From an uncultured Flavobacteriaceae bacterium (GTDB lineage Bacteria > Bacteroidota > Bacteroidia > Flavobacteriales > Flavobacteriaceae): DNA of 64,000 bases. The DNA lies in contig CAJIYH010000002.1 in assembly GCA_905181615.1 (NCBI GenBank), forward strand, positions 186,001-250,000, written 5' to 3'. Each line of letters starts with the position of its first letter. Position 1 is the stretch's first letter. Of this stretch, positions 37,886 to 48,727 are shown in pieces. Made by a program: the position numbers and the translations under genes. The notes beneath the pieces were generated by a model that was not told where the DNA came from, did not search any database, and saw nothing but the letters and a program-made list of their open reading frames with translations.

Positions 37886-38290
37886 ATGGGAAATCGTAAA
37901 AGACTAGCAGCAGAAGCTATTAAACAAGCGAAAAAATCGCTCGCCTTTGCTAAGCTAAATAACTGTCCAACATCACCAAGAAAAATGCGCTTAGTTGCGG
38001 ATTTAGTTCGAGGAGAAGAAGTAAATAAGGCCCTTGCTATTTTGAAATTCAATCCTAAAGAAGCTTCTCGTAGACTAGAGAAATTACTTCTTTCAGCTTT
38101 AGCCAATTGGCAAGCTAAGAATGAGGAAGGTGATATTGAAAAAGCAGCTCTATTTGTAAAAGAAATCCGAGTAGATAGCGGAAGTATGTTAAAAAGACTT
38201 CGTCCAGCACCACAAGGAAGAGCACACCGAATTCGTAAGCGTTCGAATCATGTGACTTTAGTTTTAGGATCAAATAATTTAGATAACTAA
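37886..38290 (+). CDS. rplV: 50S ribosomal protein L22
   Basis: 134 residues, with a long beta-hairpin that reaches into the exit tunnel ([21 protein letters not shown]). [19 protein letters not shown] is the conserved N-terminal core. About 15 extra residues precede the core, as in other Bacteroidota. Confidence 0.96.
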   Translation: MGNRKRLAAEAIKQAKKSLAFAKLNNCPTSPRKMRLVADLVRGEEVNKALAILKFNPKEASRRLEKLLLSALANWQAKNEEGDIEKAALFVKEIRVDSGSMLKRLRPAPQGRAHRIRKRSNHVTLVLGSNNLDN

Positions 38291-38291
38291 T

Positions 38292-39011
38292 ATGGGACAA
38301 AAAACTAACCCAATAGGAATACGTTTAGGAATCATCCGTGGATGGGACTCAAACTGGTACGGTGGGAATGATTACGGCGACAAGATTGCTGAAGATTATA
38401 CAATCCGTAAATACATTCATGCACGATTAGCTAAAGCAAGTGTGTCTAACGTAATTATTGAGCGAACACTCAAATTAATTACTGTTACGATCACAACAGC
38501 ACGTCCAGGAATTATTATAGGAAAAGCCGGTCAAGAAGTTGACAAATTGAAAGAAGAGTTGAAAAAAATCACCTCAAAGGAAATTCAAATCAACATTTTT
38601 GAAATTAAACGCCCAGAATTAGACGCCCGTTTAGTAGGTGCAAGTGTAGCGCGTCAAATTGAGAGTCGTATTTCATACAGAAGAGCGATCAAGATGGCAA
38701 TTTCAGCAGCAATGCGCATGAACTCTGAAGGAATCAAAATTCAAATTTCAGGCCGATTAAATGGCGCAGAGATGGCACGTTCAGAAACATATAAAGATGG
38801 TCGAATTCCATTATCTACTTTTAGAGCGGATATCGATTATGCTCTTGTTGAAGCTCATACTACTTACGGTAGATTAGGAATAAAAGTATGGATCATGAAA
38901 GGTGAGGTATATGGAAAACGTGAGTTATCCCCCTTAGTTGGGATGTCTAAGAAAACTAATACACCAAGTAGTGCTAAGAATAATAATTCACGTCAACGAC
39001 GCAGAAAATAA
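38292..39011 (+). CDS. rpsC: 30S ribosomal protein S3
   Basis: 239 residues around the mRNA entry tunnel. [20 protein letters not shown], a KH domain with [18 protein letters not shown], and the C-terminal domain with [24 protein letters not shown] and GKRELSP. It ends in a basic tail of about 25 residues (SRQRRRK). Confidence 0.97.
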   Translation: MGQKTNPIGIRLGIIRGWDSNWYGGNDYGDKIAEDYTIRKYIHARLAKASVSNVIIERTLKLITVTITTARPGIIIGKAGQEVDKLKEELKKITSKEIQINIFEIKRPELDARLVGASVARQIESRISYRRAIKMAISAAMRMNSEGIKIQISGRLNGAEMARSETYKDGRIPLSTFRADIDYALVEAHTTYGRLGIKVWIMKGEVYGKRELSPLVGMSKKTNTPSSAKNNNSRQRRRK

Positions 39012-39037
39012 TTGAATAAGTAATTAAGTAGGTAAAT

Positions 39038-39457
39038 ATGTTACAACCTAAAAGAACAAAATTCCGTAAAGCACAGAAAGGCCGTATGAAAGGCCTCTCT
39101 CAAAGAGGAAACCAACTTTCAAATGGAATGTTTGGTATCAAATCTCTTGATACGAAATTTATAACTTCCCGTCAAATCGAAGCTGCACGTATTGCTGCAA
39201 CTCGTTATATGAAACGTGAAGGTCAGCTTTGGATCAAAATATTTCCGGATAAGCCGATTACCAAAAAACCATTAGAAGTTCGAATGGGTAAAGGTAAAGG
39301 AGCACCAGAATATTTTGTTGCAGTTGTGAAACCAGGACGTATCTTATTTGAAATATCGGGCGTACCACACGATGTAGCAAAAGAAGCACTTCGCCTTGCA
39401 GCTCAAAAATTACCTGTAAAAACTAAATATATCGTTGCTCGAGATTTTCAAGCTTAA
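39038..39457 (+). CDS. rplP: 50S ribosomal protein L16
   Basis: 139 residues, binds near the A-site tRNA elbow. [19 protein letters not shown] and [20 protein letters not shown] are the signatures, the latter near the arginine that is hydroxylated in some bacteria. Confidence 0.97.
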   Translation: MLQPKRTKFRKAQKGRMKGLSQRGNQLSNGMFGIKSLDTKFITSRQIEAARIAATRYMKREGQLWIKIFPDKPITKKPLEVRMGKGKGAPEYFVAVVKPGRILFEISGVPHDVAKEALRLAAQKLPVKTKYIVARDFQA

Positions 39458-39472
39458 ACCAGCGAACGCATT

Positions 39473-39685
39473 ATGAAACAATCTGAAATTAAAAACCTTT
39501 CTTTAGAGGACTTAAGAGATAAACTAGCAGAGAGTCAAAAACAATTGACTGACATGCGCATGGCGCATGCCATCACTCCACTAGAGAATCCATTGCAGCT
39601 TAGAGCCGCCCGCAAGGTCGTGGCACGTCTCCTTACTGCTATAACCGAAAGAGAACAAGAAAGCTTAGTAGAAAATGGAAAATAG
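39473..39685 (+). CDS. rpmC: 50S ribosomal protein L29
   Basis: 70 residues, a helical hairpin near the tunnel exit. [20 protein letters not shown] and [18 protein letters not shown] are typical. Its end overlaps the start of rpsQ by 11 bp. Confidence 0.95.
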   Translation: MKQSEIKNLSLEDLRDKLAESQKQLTDMRMAHAITPLENPLQLRAARKVVARLLTAITEREQESLVENGK

Positions 39686-39932
39686 AAATCTAAGAAAAGA
39701 ACGAATAGGTGTAGTAACCAGTAATAAAATGGAGAAATCTATTGTAGTTGCTGAGGTGAAACGTGTGAAACACCCAATGTATGGAAAATTCGTTTTAAAG
39801 ACCAAGAAATATGTTGCACACGATGATACAAACGAATGCAACATCGGTGATACCGTTAAAATCATGGAAACTCGACCTTTGAGTAAATCAAAGTGCTGGA
39901 GACTTGTAGAAATATTAGAAAGAGCTAAGTAA
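39675..39932 (+). CDS. rpsQ: 30S ribosomal protein S17
   Basis: 85 residues of OB fold, binding the 5' and central domains of 16S r[45 protein letters not shown] and [16 protein letters not shown] are diagnostic. Coupled to rpmC by overlap and to rplN by a 1-bp gap. Confidence 0.97.
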   Translation: MENRNLRKERIGVVTSNKMEKSIVVAEVKRVKHPMYGKFVLKTKKYVAHDDTNECNIGDTVKIMETRPLSKSKCWRLVEILERAK

Positions 39933-39933
39933 G

Positions 39934-40302
39934 ATGTTACAACAAGAATCAAGGTTAAAGGTAGCCGATAATACTGGAGCCAAAGAAGTACTTACTATTA
40001 GAGTACTTGGTGGAACCAAAAGAAGATATGCTTCTCTTGGAGATAAGATTGTAGTAACAGTAAAAGAAGCTTCGCCTTCTGGAACTGTTAAAAAAGGACA
40101 GGTTGCAACTGCAGTAGTAGTTAGAACCACCAAAGAAGTTCGTAGAGCTGATGGATCATATATCCGATTTGATGACAACGCATGTGTGTTATTGAACCCA
40201 ACAGGAGAAATGATCGGAACACGTGTTTTTGGGCCAGTTGCCCGTGAACTTCGTGACAAGCAGTTTATGAAGATTGTTTCACTAGCACCTGAGGTGCTTT
40301 AA
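39934..40302 (+). CDS. rplN: 50S ribosomal protein L14
   Basis: 122 residues at the subunit interface. [31 protein letters not shown] and the [13 protein letters not shown] end are the usual signature. Confidence 0.98.
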   Translation: MLQQESRLKVADNTGAKEVLTIRVLGGTKRRYASLGDKIVVTVKEASPSGTVKKGQVATAVVVRTTKEVRRADGSYIRFDDNACVLLNPTGEMIGTRVFGPVARELRDKQFMKIVSLAPEVL

Positions 40303-40313
40303 GACTCAAGATC

Positions 40314-40625
40314 ATGAATAAAATTAAAATTAAAAAAGGAGATAAAGTTCGCGTCTTAGCCGGATCGCACAAAGGTGCAGAAGGTGAAGTAGTAAAAGTA
40401 CTACGTGAAACAAACAAAGCAATTGTTGAAGGTGTTAATCTAGTAAAGAAACACGCTAAGCCAAGTGCAGAAAACCCTCAAGGAGGAATCCAAGAAAAGG
40501 AAGCTCCAATACAAATTTCAAACCTTACTTTATTAACTGCAGACGGACAAGCTACACGTGTAGGTTACCGTATGGAGGGAGATGTTAAAGTGAGATTTTC
40601 GAAAAAATCTAATGAAGTAATTTAG
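40314..40625 (+). CDS. rplX: 50S ribosomal protein L24
   Basis: 103 residues with a KOW motif ([23 protein letters not shown]) and [14 protein letters not shown]. One of the first proteins bound during 50S assembly. Confidence 0.96.
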   Translation: MNKIKIKKGDKVRVLAGSHKGAEGEVVKVLRETNKAIVEGVNLVKKHAKPSAENPQGGIQEKEAPIQISNLTLLTADGQATRVGYRMEGDVKVRFSKKSNEVI

Positions 40626-40627
40626 TT

Positions 40628-41179
40628 ATGAGCTATCAACCAAGACTAAAACAAGAATTTAACGATCGTATCGTTAGTGCCCTAACCGAGGAGTTTGGGT
40701 ATAAGAATACAATGCAAGTTCCAAACCTAGAGAAAATTGTTCTCAGTCGCGGAGTTGGAGCTGCAGTTTCTGACAAGAAATTAATCGACTACGCTGTAGA
40801 CGAGTTAACAACAATCACAGGACAAAAAGCTGTTTCTACAATTTCAAAGAAGGATGTCGCTTCTTTTAAATTACGTAAAGGAATGCCTATTGGTGCTAAA
40901 GTTACCCTAAGAGGGGAACGCATGTACGAATTTCTTGATCGTTTGGTAACTGTTGCTCTTCCACGTGTACGTGATTTTCAAGGAATTAAAGCTACAGGTT
41001 TTGACGGCCGTGGTAACTACAACCTTGGAATAACAGAACAAATTATCTTCCCTGAAATTGATATTGACAAAGTAAACAAGATTAACGGTATGGACATCAC
41101 CTTTGTTACATCTGCCAATACAGATAAGGAAGCTAAATCATTATTGAACGAATTGGGACTTCCCTTTAAAAAGAACTAG
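40628..41179 (+). CDS. rplE: 50S ribosomal protein L5
   Basis: 183 residues, anchors 5S rRNA with L18 and touches S13 and the P-site t[31 protein letters not shown] and [18 protein letters not shown] are diagnostic. Confidence 0.97.
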   Translation: MSYQPRLKQEFNDRIVSALTEEFGYKNTMQVPNLEKIVLSRGVGAAVSDKKLIDYAVDELTTITGQKAVSTISKKDVASFKLRKGMPIGAKVTLRGERMYEFLDRLVTVALPRVRDFQGIKATGFDGRGNYNLGITEQIIFPEIDIDKVNKINGMDITFVTSANTDKEAKSLLNELGLPFKKN

Positions 41180-41180
41180 G

Positions 41181-41450
41181 ATGGCTAAAGAATCAATGAA
41201 AGCTCGAGAAGTAAAAAGAGCTAAAACTGTTGCTAAATATGCTGAAAAGCGTAAAGCTTTGAAAGAAGCTGGAGATTATGCAGGACTTCAAAAACTCCCA
41301 AAAAACGCATCGCCTATACGCATGCACAATCGTTGTAAATTAACCGGTAGACCTAAAGGATACATGCGCCAATTTGGCCTGTCAAGGGTAACTTTTAGAG
41401 AAATGGCCAATAATGGTCTAATCCCCGGTGTAACTAAAGCCAGTTGGTAA
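41181..41450 (+). CDS. rpsN: 30S ribosomal protein S14, long zinc-free form
   Basis: 89 residues, the long C-minus type. Only one cysteine ([21 protein letters not shown]) instead of the four zinc ligands of the short type. This is the common form in Bacteroidota. Adjacent to rplE (1 bp) and rpsH. Confidence 0.97.
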   Translation: MAKESMKAREVKRAKTVAKYAEKRKALKEAGDYAGLQKLPKNASPIRMHNRCKLTGRPKGYMRQFGLSRVTFREMANNGLIPGVTKASW

Positions 41451-41465
41451 TCAAATAAGGAAGCT

Positions 41466-41867
41466 ATGTATACAGATCCGTTAGCAGATTTTTTAACAAG
41501 AATTCGTAATGCAAGTGCAGCTGGCCACCGAGTGGTGAGCATACCTGCCTCAAAAATAAAGAAAGAGATCACAAAGATTCTTTTCGATCAAGGATATATC
41601 CTTAGTTATAAGTTTGAAGAAACTGATAACAATCAAGGAAGTATCAAAATCGCATTGAAATACGATCAAACTACTAAACAACCTGTAATCCAAAAGATTC
41701 AGAGAATCAGTACACCCGGTCTACGTAAGTACGCTGGATCAACTGAACTCCCCAGAATCTTAAACGGTTTAGGTATCTCAATCGTGTCGACTTCAAACGG
41801 TGTAATGACCGGGAAGCAAGCTAAGCAAGATAAAGTAGGTGGTGAGTTATTGTGTTACGTTTATTAA
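41466..41867 (+). CDS. rpsH: 30S ribosomal protein S8
   Basis: 133 residues binding the central domain of 16S rRNA. DPLADFLTRIRNAS at the start and GLGISIVSTSNGVMTGKQAKQDKVGGELLCYVY at the end (read in two parts) are typical. In E. coli S8 represses the spc operon. The AAGGAAG before its ATG is among the few Shine-Dalgarno-like sequences in the window. Confidence 0.97.
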   Translation: MYTDPLADFLTRIRNASAAGHRVVSIPASKIKKEITKILFDQGYILSYKFEETDNNQGSIKIALKYDQTTKQPVIQKIQRISTPGLRKYAGSTELPRILNGLGISIVSTSNGVMTGKQAKQDKVGGELLCYVY

Positions 41868-41886
41868 ATTATAAAAGAAGAAAACA

Positions 41887-42429
41887 ATGTCTAGAATTGG
41901 TAATAATCCGATCAGTATCACGCCCGGTGTAACGGTAGATATTCAAGCAGACAAAGTTGTCGTTAAAGGCAAACTTGGAGAACTTGAGCAAGACTATGCT
42001 GGAGTTACTTTCGAAGTATCAGACGACACCATCGTTGTTAAAAGAAATTCAGAATCTAAAGATAATAAAGCTAGACACGGTTTGTATCGTGCCTTAGTCG
42101 CCAACATGATTGAAGGTGTTTCTTTAGGATTTACAAAAGAATTAGAGTTGGTAGGTGTAGGATACCGTGCCAGTAATCAAGGTCAAAAATTAGATTTAGC
42201 TCTTGGTTTTTCTCACAACATCCTTTTGGACATCGCTCCAGAGGTTAAAGTAGAAACTATTTCTGAAAAAGGAAAGAACCCAATCATCAAATTAAGTTCG
42301 TACGATAAGCAATTAGTTGGCTTTGTTGCCTCTAAGATCAGATCGTTCCGTCCACCTGAGCCTTACAAAGGTAAAGGAGTTAAATTTGTAGGTGAACAAA
42401 TAAGAAGAAAAGCAGGTAAATCTGCATAA
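41887..42429 (+). CDS. rplF: 50S ribosomal protein L6
   Basis: 180 residues in two similar domains near the factor-binding site. [14 protein letters not shown], the [20 protein letters not shown] segment and the C-terminal [20 protein letters not shown] are diagnostic. Confidence 0.97.
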   Translation: MSRIGNNPISITPGVTVDIQADKVVVKGKLGELEQDYAGVTFEVSDDTIVVKRNSESKDNKARHGLYRALVANMIEGVSLGFTKELELVGVGYRASNQGQKLDLALGFSHNILLDIAPEVKVETISEKGKNPIIKLSSYDKQLVGFVASKIRSFRPPEPYKGKGVKFVGEQIRRKAGKSA

Positions 42430-42439
42430 GACAAAAGAA

Positions 42440-42793
42440 ATGGCGTTAACTAAAGAAAAAAGAAGACTAAGAATCCGCATGCGTATTCGCAAAACCATTA
42501 ATGGTTCTGCAGCGGCTCCACGTTTATCCGTGTTCAGAAGTAATAAAGAAATTTATGCTCAATTAATTGATGATACCACTGGTAAAACAATTGTTGCTGC
42601 TTCTTCAAGAGATAAAAAAATTGAAAATAAAGATAACAAATCAAGCACTGCTATAGCTGTAGGTAAGCTAATTGCCGAAAAAGCAATGAAAGCAGGTGTC
42701 GCTAAGGTCACTTTTGATCGAGGAGGATACTTGTATCATGGTCGTGTTAAATCTCTAGCTGAAGGTGCGCGTGAAGCTGGACTTAAATTCTAA
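42440..42793 (+). CDS. rplR: 50S ribosomal protein L18
   Basis: 117 residues, partner of L5 on 5S r[40 protein letters not shown] and the end [20 protein letters not shown] are typical. Confidence 0.97.
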   Translation: MALTKEKRRLRIRMRIRKTINGSAAAPRLSVFRSNKEIYAQLIDDTTGKTIVAASSRDKKIENKDNKSSTAIAVGKLIAEKAMKAGVAKVTFDRGGYLYHGRVKSLAEGAREAGLKF

Positions 42794-42801
42794 ATAGGAA
42801 G

Positions 42802-43326
42802 ATGTTACAAAATTATAAAAACGTTGAGCTAGTAAAACCGGGAGGTCTTGAATTAAAAGATCGTTTAGTTGGAGTACAACGTGTTACAAAGGTTACTAAA
42901 GGAGGTCGTGCATTTGGTTTTTCTGCCATCGTTGTTGTTGGAGATGAAAACGGAGTAGTAGGACAAGGTCTTGGAAAATCTAAAGAAGTTGCCGAAGCAA
43001 TTGCTAAAGCAATTGAAGACGCTAAGAAAAATTTAGTTCGAATTCCAATTGCAAAAGGAACAGTTCCTCATGAGCAAAAAGGAAAATATGGTGGTGCCCG
43101 TGTATTTCTGAAGCCAGCTTCAGAAGGTACAGGAGTTATCGCTGGAGGAGCTGTAAGATCGGTATTGGAGGCCGTAGGAGTACACAACGTACTTTCTAAG
43201 TCTCAAGGATCTTCAAATCCTCACAATGTTGTGAAAGCTACCTTTGATGCATTACTTCAATTAAGAAATGCTTCTACCGTTGCAAACCAACGTGGGATTT
43301 CACTAGATAAAGTTTTTAACGGTTAA
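42802..43326 (+). CDS. rpsE: 30S ribosomal protein S5
   Basis: 174 residues near the mRNA entrance, where it affects fidelity. [21 protein letters not shown] (the RNA-binding DSRM-like domain), [16 protein letters not shown] and the C-terminal [19 protein letters not shown] are diagnostic. Confidence 0.97.
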   Translation: MLQNYKNVELVKPGGLELKDRLVGVQRVTKVTKGGRAFGFSAIVVVGDENGVVGQGLGKSKEVAEAIAKAIEDAKKNLVRIPIAKGTVPHEQKGKYGGARVFLKPASEGTGVIAGGAVRSVLEAVGVHNVLSKSQGSSNPHNVVKATFDALLQLRNASTVANQRGISLDKVFNG

Positions 43327-43337
43327 TTTACCTTCAA

Positions 43338-43517
43338 ATGGCTAAAGTAAAAGTAAAACAAGTAAAAAGCAGCATCAAGCGTCTTCAGAATCAGAAGCGT
43401 ACACTTGAAGCACTAGGACTCCGTGGGATTGGAAAAGAAGTCATTCATGACGCTTCACCAAACATCCTAGGAATGATAAAAAAAGTTGAACATTTAGTTT
43501 CCGTTTCGGAAGCCTAA
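43338..43517 (+). CDS. rpmD: 50S ribosomal protein L30
   Basis: A short gene filling the apparent gap between rpsE and rplO. It encodes 59 residues: [20 protein letters not shown], then [19 protein letters not shown] and [15 protein letters not shown]. This is the single ferredoxin-like L30 domain of normal length, in its expected place in the spc order. ATG at 43338 and TAA at 43515-43517. Confidence 0.96.
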   Translation: MAKVKVKQVKSSIKRLQNQKRTLEALGLRGIGKEVIHDASPNILGMIKKVEHLVSVSEA

Positions 43518-43530
43518 AATCAGAATAAAA

Positions 43531-43983
43531 ATGAATTTAAGTAACTTACAACCTGCTTCTGGAGCGGTACAAAAAAATGCGAAGCGTCTAGGACGTGGAC
43601 AAGGATCTGGTAAAGGTGGTACTGCTGCTCGTGGTCACAAAGGAGCTAAATCGCGTTCTGGTTATTCAAGAAAGCTTGGTTTTGAAGGAGGGCAAATGCC
43701 TTTGCAACGTCGTGTACCTAAATTTGGTTTCACGAACATCAACCGAAAAGATTACGCTGGAATTAACTTAGACACTTTGCAAGCTCTTGTAGATGCAAAA
43801 AGAATTAGTGATTCTCTTGCTATTGATCAAATTGTTGAGTTAAGACTCGCAACTAAGAACGAACTTGTAAAAATTTTAGGTAGAGGTAAATTAACAAGCT
43901 CTCTTAAAGTAACCGCACATAAATTTACAGCTACTGCAAAAGCCGCTATCGAAGCAGCTGGAGGTGAAGCTATAGAATTATAA
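43531..43983 (+). CDS. rplO: 50S ribosomal protein L15
   Basis: 150 residues, a late-assembly 50S protein. The glycine-rich N-terminus [20 protein letters not shown], the [18 protein letters not shown] segment and the C-terminal [16 protein letters not shown] are standard. It precedes secY by 6 bp. Confidence 0.97.
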   Translation: MNLSNLQPASGAVQKNAKRLGRGQGSGKGGTAARGHKGAKSRSGYSRKLGFEGGQMPLQRRVPKFGFTNINRKDYAGINLDTLQALVDAKRISDSLAIDQIVELRLATKNELVKILGRGKLTSSLKVTAHKFTATAKAAIEAAGGEAIEL

Positions 43984-43989
43984 TATAGA

Positions 43990-45345
43990 ATGAAGAAGTT
44001 TATAGAAACCCTTGTTAATATTTATAAAATCGAAGAATTGAGGAATCGAATTGGGTTGACTTTGTCTATCTTATTGATTTATCGCTTGGGAGCTCAAATA
44101 GTTCTTCCTGGAATCGATTCTGTACAATTAGCTAGCCTTGCGAGTAGAGCAGACGGCGGTGGATTGCTTGGTATTTTAAACGCTTTTACAGGAGGTGCTT
44201 TCGCAAATGCTTCTGTATTTGCATTAGGTATTATGCCTTATATTTCTGCATCTATTGTTGTACAATTAATGGGTATCGCAATTCCTTATCTTCAGAAACT
44301 TCAAAAAGAAGGAGAAAGTGGTCGTAAGACTATCAATCAAATAACACGATGGTTAACCATTGCTATTTGTATTGTTCAAGCACCAGCTTACTTGTTTGGA
44401 TTAAGTGCACTTGGTGTTCCAGATTCTGCATTTGTAATAGGTAAAGGTCCTTTATTCTTATTTTCTTCCATCTCAATCTTAGTTACTGGTTGTGTTTTTG
44501 CCATGTGGTTGGGAGAGAAAATTACAGACAAAGGAATTGGAAATGGTATTTCACTCCTTATTATGGTTGGTATCATTGCAACACTTCCCTTATCTTTTGC
44601 ACAAGAATTTGCTGCGAGAGTAACAGAAAACAATGGTGGTTTAATGATGATTCTAATAGAAATGATTCTTTGGGTTGTTGTTATCCTTTTATCTATTCTT
44701 CTAGTACTTGCAGTGCGCCAAATACCAGTTCAATATGCACGAAGAACTTCAGGCTCTAACACGAGTTCAGCTCCAGTTGGTAATCGTCAATACATTCCTT
44801 TAAGATTAAATGCGTCAGGTGTAATGCCAATTATTTTTGCACAAGCCCTTATGTTTGCTCCTGCTTATTTAGGTGGTCTTATGGGAGAAGATAGTGCCGT
44901 TGGAGGATGGATGGAAACAAACTTTCAAGATATTTTTGGATTATGGTATAACGTTGTATTTGCTTTGTTGATCATCATCTTTACTTATTTCTATACTGCG
45001 ATTACTGTTCCGACAAATAAAATGTCAGACGATTTAAAAAGAAGCGGTGGCTTTGTCCCTGGGATTCGTCCTGGAAACGAAACCAGTGATTTTTTAGATA
45101 ATGTAATGTCACACATAACCTTCCCTGGTTCTCTTTTCTTAGCTGGTCTTGCAGTATTACCTGCTATAGTAGTTAAGTTAATTGGAATGCAACAAGGATG
45201 GGCTTTGTTTTATGGAGGTACTTCCTTACTGATTATGGTGGGAGTTGCTATCGATACCATTCAACAAGTAAATTCATACTTATTGAATCGTCACTATGAT
45301 GGTTTAATGAAGTCAGGAAATAACAGAAAAAACCTAGCTTCATAG
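43990..45345 (+). CDS. secY: Protein translocase subunit SecY
   Basis: The channel subunit of the Sec translocon, 451 residues with ten membrane helices. Visible are the plug region ([20 protein letters not shown]), the helix-2 segment [17 protein letters not shown], the conserved [18 protein letters not shown] loop, and RNGISLLI-like [12 protein letters not shown]. The cytoplasmic loop contacting SecA and the ribosome ([17 protein letters not shown]) is intact. adk and map are absent after it; infA follows at once. Confidence 0.97.
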   Translation: MKKFIETLVNIYKIEELRNRIGLTLSILLIYRLGAQIVLPGIDSVQLASLASRADGGGLLGILNAFTGGAFANASVFALGIMPYISASIVVQLMGIAIPYLQKLQKEGESGRKTINQITRWLTIAICIVQAPAYLFGLSALGVPDSAFVIGKGPLFLFSSISILVTGCVFAMWLGEKITDKGIGNGISLLIMVGIIATLPLSFAQEFAARVTENNGGLMMILIEMILWVVVILLSILLVLAVRQIPVQYARRTSGSNTSSAPVGNRQYIPLRLNASGVMPIIFAQALMFAPAYLGGLMGEDSAVGGWMETNFQDIFGLWYNVVFALLIIIFTYFYTAITVPTNKMSDDLKRSGGFVPGIRPGNETSDFLDNVMSHITFPGSLFLAGLAVLPAIVVKLIGMQQGWALFYGGTSLLIMVGVAIDTIQQVNSYLLNRHYDGLMKSGNNRKNLAS

Positions 45346-45347
45346 AT

Positions 45348-45563
45348 ATGGCAAAACAAGCAGCAATAGAACAAGAAGGATCAATTATAGAGGCACTCTC
45401 TAATGCAATGTTTCGTGTAGAATTAGAAAATGGACACGTGGTGACAGCACATATCTCTGGAAAAATGCGTTTGCATTATATTAAGTTATTACCTGGAGAT
45501 AAAGTTAAGTTAGAAATGAGTCCTTACGATCTTACGAAAGCAAGGATAACATATAGATTTTAA
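45348..45563 (+). CDS. infA: Translation initiation factor IF-1
   Basis: 71 residues of OB fold occupying the ribosomal A site during initiation. [33 protein letters not shown] and [20 protein letters not shown] are diagnostic. Starts 2 bp after secY. Confidence 0.97.
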   Translation: MAKQAAIEQEGSIIEALSNAMFRVELENGHVVTAHISGKMRLHYIKLLPGDKVKLEMSPYDLTKARITYRF

Positions 45564-45575
45564 TATAAACAAAAG

Positions 45576-45692
45576 ATGAAAGTAAGAGCATCAATTAAGA
45601 AAAGAAGTGTCGACTGCAAAATAGTACGCAGAAAAGGGACGCTTTACGTTATTAATAAAAAGAATCCTAGATTTAAACAAAGACAAGGATAA
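45576..45692 (+). CDS. rpmJ: 50S ribosomal protein L36, form without the zinc ligands
   Basis: A 38-residue gene between infA and rpsM. It reads [20 protein letters not shown] followed by [18 protein letters not shown], unmistakably L36. The zinc-binding type has three Cys and a His; here only one cysteine remains, so it cannot hold zinc in the usual way. Only 3 bp separate it from rpsM. Confidence 0.96.
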   Translation: MKVRASIKKRSVDCKIVRRKGTLYVINKKNPRFKQRQG

Positions 45693-45695
45693 ATT

Positions 45696-46070
45696 ATGGC
45701 AAGAATATCAGGAGTAGACATTCCAAAGCAGAAACGTGGCGTAATCGCTTTGACCTATATATTTGGAGTAGGAAGAAGTCGTGCCGAAAAGATTTTAGCA
45801 GAAGCTAAAGTAAGTGAAGAAAAAAAAGTAGCTGACTGGACCGATGAGGAAACCGGAGCAATTAGAGAAGCTATATCAGTTTTTAAAATTGAAGGTGAAT
45901 TACGTTCAGAAGTTCAATTAAACATCAAACGTTTGATGGATATTGGATGTTATAGAGGAATTCGTCACAGATCAGGACTTCCTTTAAGAGGACAACGCAC
46001 CAAGAATAACTCACGCACACGTAAAGGAAAACGTAAAACAGTTGCTAATAAAAAGAAAGCAACTAAATAA
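45696..46070 (+). CDS. rpsM: 30S ribosomal protein S13
   Basis: 124 residues in the small-subunit head, contacting L5 across the subunit bridge. [20 protein letters not shown], the [10 protein letters not shown] segment and [20 protein letters not shown] are diagnostic, with a basic tail reaching P-site tRNA. Confidence 0.97.
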   Translation: MARISGVDIPKQKRGVIALTYIFGVGRSRAEKILAEAKVSEEKKVADWTDEETGAIREAISVFKIEGELRSEVQLNIKRLMDIGCYRGIRHRSGLPLRGQRTKNNSRTRKGKRKTVANKKKATK

Positions 46071-46079
46071 TCTTTGACT

Positions 46080-46463
46080 ATGGCTAAATCAGCATCAAAA
46101 AAAAGAAAAGTAATTATTGAATCAGTTGGAGAAGCGCATATAACCGCATCTTTTAACAACATCATTATATCACTGACCAACCGAAAGGGAGAAGTTATTT
46201 CTTGGTCATCTGCTGGTAAAATGGGATTCCGAGGATCAAAGAAGAACACTCCTTATGCAGCTCAAACTGCAGCAGAAGATTGTGCTAAAGTAGCACAAGA
46301 GGCAGGATTGCGTCAAGTGAAAGTTTATGTAAAAGGACCAGGTAACGGAAGAGAATCTGCGATCAGAACTTTACATAACAATGGAATTGAAGTTACAGAG
46401 ATTATCGATGTTACTCCATTACCGCACAACGGATGTCGCCCTCCGAAGAGAAGAAGAGTATAA
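46080..46463 (+). CDS. rpsK: 30S ribosomal protein S11
   Basis: 127 residues lining the platform. [40 protein letters not shown] and the end [17 protein letters not shown] are the signatures. The ATG at 46080 is preferred over a TTG six bases upstream. The following 85-bp gap is the longest in the cluster. Confidence 0.97.
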   Translation: MAKSASKKRKVIIESVGEAHITASFNNIIISLTNRKGEVISWSSAGKMGFRGSKKNTPYAAQTAAEDCAKVAQEAGLRQVKVYVKGPGNGRESAIRTLHNNGIEVTEIIDVTPLPHNGCRPPKRRRV

Positions 46464-46548
46464 TTAATTATCAATCAACAGGGGTATCTGTGTTGTCGGA
46501 GGAGTTAGACCTTAATCCACAACAACCTTTGTTTAAAACACCAATATA
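46464..46548 (+). promoter_or_regulatory. Structured intergenic leader before rpsD
   Basis: 85 nt with an unusual mixed-base composition for this AT-rich cluster. TGTTGT (46491-46496) pairs with ACAACA (46519-46524); inside, GGA pairs with TCC and GG with CC, with a TTAA bulge and the loop AGTTAGA (46503-46509). A leader bound by S4 would be a reasonable role because S4 autoregulates in several bacteria. That role is inference from position and fold only. Confidence 0.45.
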
Positions 46549-47154
46549 ATGGCAAGATATACCGGTCCAAAAACTAAAATCGCAAGAAAATTCGGGGAAC
46601 CGATTTTCGGCGCTGACAAATCGTTTGAAAAACGAAACTATCCTCCAGGACAACACGGGAATACTCGTCGTCGTGGGAAAAAGTCAGAATATGCTGTCCA
46701 ACTAATGGAAAAGCAAAAAGCAAAATTTTCTTATGGGATCTTGGAACGTCAGTTCCGAATTCTTTTTGAACGTGCTAACCGAAGCAAAGGTGTAACTGGG
46801 GAAGTTCTTCTTCAACTTTGTGAGTCTCGTTTAGATAACGTAGTGTACCGTATGGGAATTGCTCCCACTCGTAGTGCTGCACGTCAATTAGTTTCTCACC
46901 GTCACATTACTGTGAACGGTAATCTAAACAACATCGCTTCTACACTTGTAAAAGCTGGTGATGTAATTGGAGTACGTGAGAAATCTAAGTCATTAACAAC
47001 GATTACACATTCACTTGAGCGTAATTCATCTGTTTACGAATGGTTGACCTGGAACAATGCTACCCTTGAAGGTACATTTGTTGCAACACCACTTCGTCTT
47101 CAAATTCCTGAAAACATAAAGGAACAATTGATCGTAGAATTATACTCTAAATAA
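46549..47154 (+). CDS. rpsD: 30S ribosomal protein S4
   Basis: 201 residues, a primary 16S rRNA binder and, in other bacteria, a translational repressor. [19 protein letters not shown] and the S4-type RNA-binding domain with [20 protein letters not shown] and [11 protein letters not shown] are diagnostic. It is preceded by a structured 85-nt leader. Confidence 0.97.
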   Translation: MARYTGPKTKIARKFGEPIFGADKSFEKRNYPPGQHGNTRRRGKKSEYAVQLMEKQKAKFSYGILERQFRILFERANRSKGVTGEVLLQLCESRLDNVVYRMGIAPTRSAARQLVSHRHITVNGNLNNIASTLVKAGDVIGVREKSKSLTTITHSLERNSSVYEWLTWNNATLEGTFVATPLRLQIPENIKEQLIVELYSK

Positions 47155-47175
47155 TAACCACTGAAGTTTATACTT

Positions 47176-48168
47176 ATGGCTATACTAAATTTTCAAAAAC
47201 CAGACAAAGTTATCATGATCGATTCTTCTGAATTCGAAGGTAAATTCGAATTCCGTCCTCTTGAACCAGGATATGGATTGACAGTAGGTAATGCTCTTAG
47301 AAGAGTATTGTTATCTTCTCTTGAAGGATTTGCAATTACTTCTGTTAAGATAGATAACATCGATCACGAATTTTCTACTATTCCTGGAATTGTAGAAGAC
47401 GTTACCGAAATCATCCTAAACCTAAAGCAAGTTCGTTTCAAACGCCAAATCGAAGATTTGGATAATGAGAAAGTAACAATCGCTATTGGAGGACAAGAAC
47501 AACTTAAAGCTGCTGATTTCCAAAAATTCATTTCTGGTTTTCAAGTTTTAAATCCAGAACTTGTTATCTGTAACCTCGAGAAAAGTGTTCAATTGAACAT
47601 GGAACTTACGATTGATAAAGGTCGTGGATATGTTCCTGCTGAAGAGAACAAAAAAGCAAATACTGACATCGGTACTATTGCAATTGACTCGATTTATACT
47701 CCCGTTAAAAATGTTAAATTTAGTATCGAAAATTTTAGAGTTGAACAAAAAACAGATTACGAAAAATTAGTTTTCGAAATCTTGACAGACGGTTCTATTC
47801 ACCCAAAAGATGCATTGACAGAAGCAGCTAAAACACTTATACATCACTTTTTATTATTCTCTGATGAGCGTATTACACTTGAAGCTGATGAAATTGCACA
47901 AGCTGAAACTTATGATGAAGAATCATTACACATGCGTCAGTTGCTTAAAACAAAACTAATCGACATGGACCTTTCAGTTCGTGCATTAAATTGTTTAAAA
48001 GCTGCAGAAGTAGATACATTAGGAGACTTAGTTTCATACAACAAAAATGACTTAATGAAATTCAGAAACTTTGGTAAAAAATCTCTTACTGAATTAGACG
48101 AACTCGTAGCTCTTAAAGGACTTACTTTTGGTATGAACCTTACGAAGTACAAATTAGATAAAGACTAA
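47176..48168 (+). CDS. rpoA: DNA-directed RNA polymerase subunit alpha
   Basis: 330 residues. The N-terminal domain (1-235) dimerises and assembles the enzyme: [20 protein letters not shown] and [14 protein letters not shown]. The C-terminal domain (about 250-325, [20 protein letters not shown] and [15 protein letters not shown]) binds activators and UP elements. It keeps the classical rpsM-rpsK-rpsD-rpoA-rplQ order. Confidence 0.98.
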   Translation: MAILNFQKPDKVIMIDSSEFEGKFEFRPLEPGYGLTVGNALRRVLLSSLEGFAITSVKIDNIDHEFSTIPGIVEDVTEIILNLKQVRFKRQIEDLDNEKVTIAIGGQEQLKAADFQKFISGFQVLNPELVICNLEKSVQLNMELTIDKGRGYVPAEENKKANTDIGTIAIDSIYTPVKNVKFSIENFRVEQKTDYEKLVFEILTDGSIHPKDALTEAAKTLIHHFLLFSDERITLEADEIAQAETYDEESLHMRQLLKTKLIDMDLSVRALNCLKAAEVDTLGDLVSYNKNDLMKFRNFGKKSLTELDELVALKGLTFGMNLTKYKLDKD

Positions 48169-48191
48169 CCGACATTTTTATATAAAATAAA

Positions 48192-48701
48192 ATGAGACAC
48201 GGAAAAAAAGTAATGCATTTAGGTAGGAAAACTGCCCATCGTAAGTCTATGCTCGCCAACATGGCATGTTCATTAATCGAACACAAAAGAATCAATACAA
48301 CGGTAACTAAAGCGAAAGCTTTGAAAATGTTTATCGAACCGTTGGTAACTAAATCTAAAGAAGACACTACTCATAACCGTAGAACTACTTTTAGATATTT
48401 AAGAAGCAAAGACGCAGTTTCTATGTTGTTCCGCGACGTAGCTGTAAAAGTCGGAGATCGTCCAGGAGGTTATACTCGTATTATTAAGTTAGGAAACCGT
48501 TTAGGTGATAACGCTGATATGGCTATGATTGAATTGGTAGATTTCAATGATGTTTACTCAAACACTGAAGAAGCAGCTAAGAAAACAACACGTAGAAGTA
48601 GAGCTAAAAAGTCAACCATTGACGCTCCTGTAGTTGAAGCAGCAAGTGAAAGTACTGAAACTCCAGAAACTCCCTCAACAGACGAGAAGAGTGAAGACTA
48701 A
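48192..48701 (+). CDS. rplQ: 50S ribosomal protein L17 with acidic C-terminal extension
   Basis: 169 residues. The first 120 form standard L17 ([60 protein letters not shown]). The last 45 are a low-complexity tail: a basic patch ([11 protein letters not shown]), then an acidic Ser/Thr/Glu/Pro-rich end. Extensions like this are common in Bacteroidota L17; their purpose is unclear. Last gene of the cluster, followed by a strong terminator. Confidence 0.96.
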   Translation: MRHGKKVMHLGRKTAHRKSMLANMACSLIEHKRINTTVTKAKALKMFIEPLVTKSKEDTTHNRRTTFRYLRSKDAVSMLFRDVAVKVGDRPGGYTRIIKLGNRLGDNADMAMIELVDFNDVYSNTEEAAKKTTRRSRAKKSTIDAPVVEAASESTETPETPSTDEKSED

Positions 48702-48727
48702 CAGTGTTGATAATTACTAATTATTTC

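Noticed and set aside
43327-43530. Apparent 204-bp non-coding gap in the ribosomal cluster
   Set aside because: It is not empty: it encodes the 59-residue L30 (rpmD), listed as a feature.
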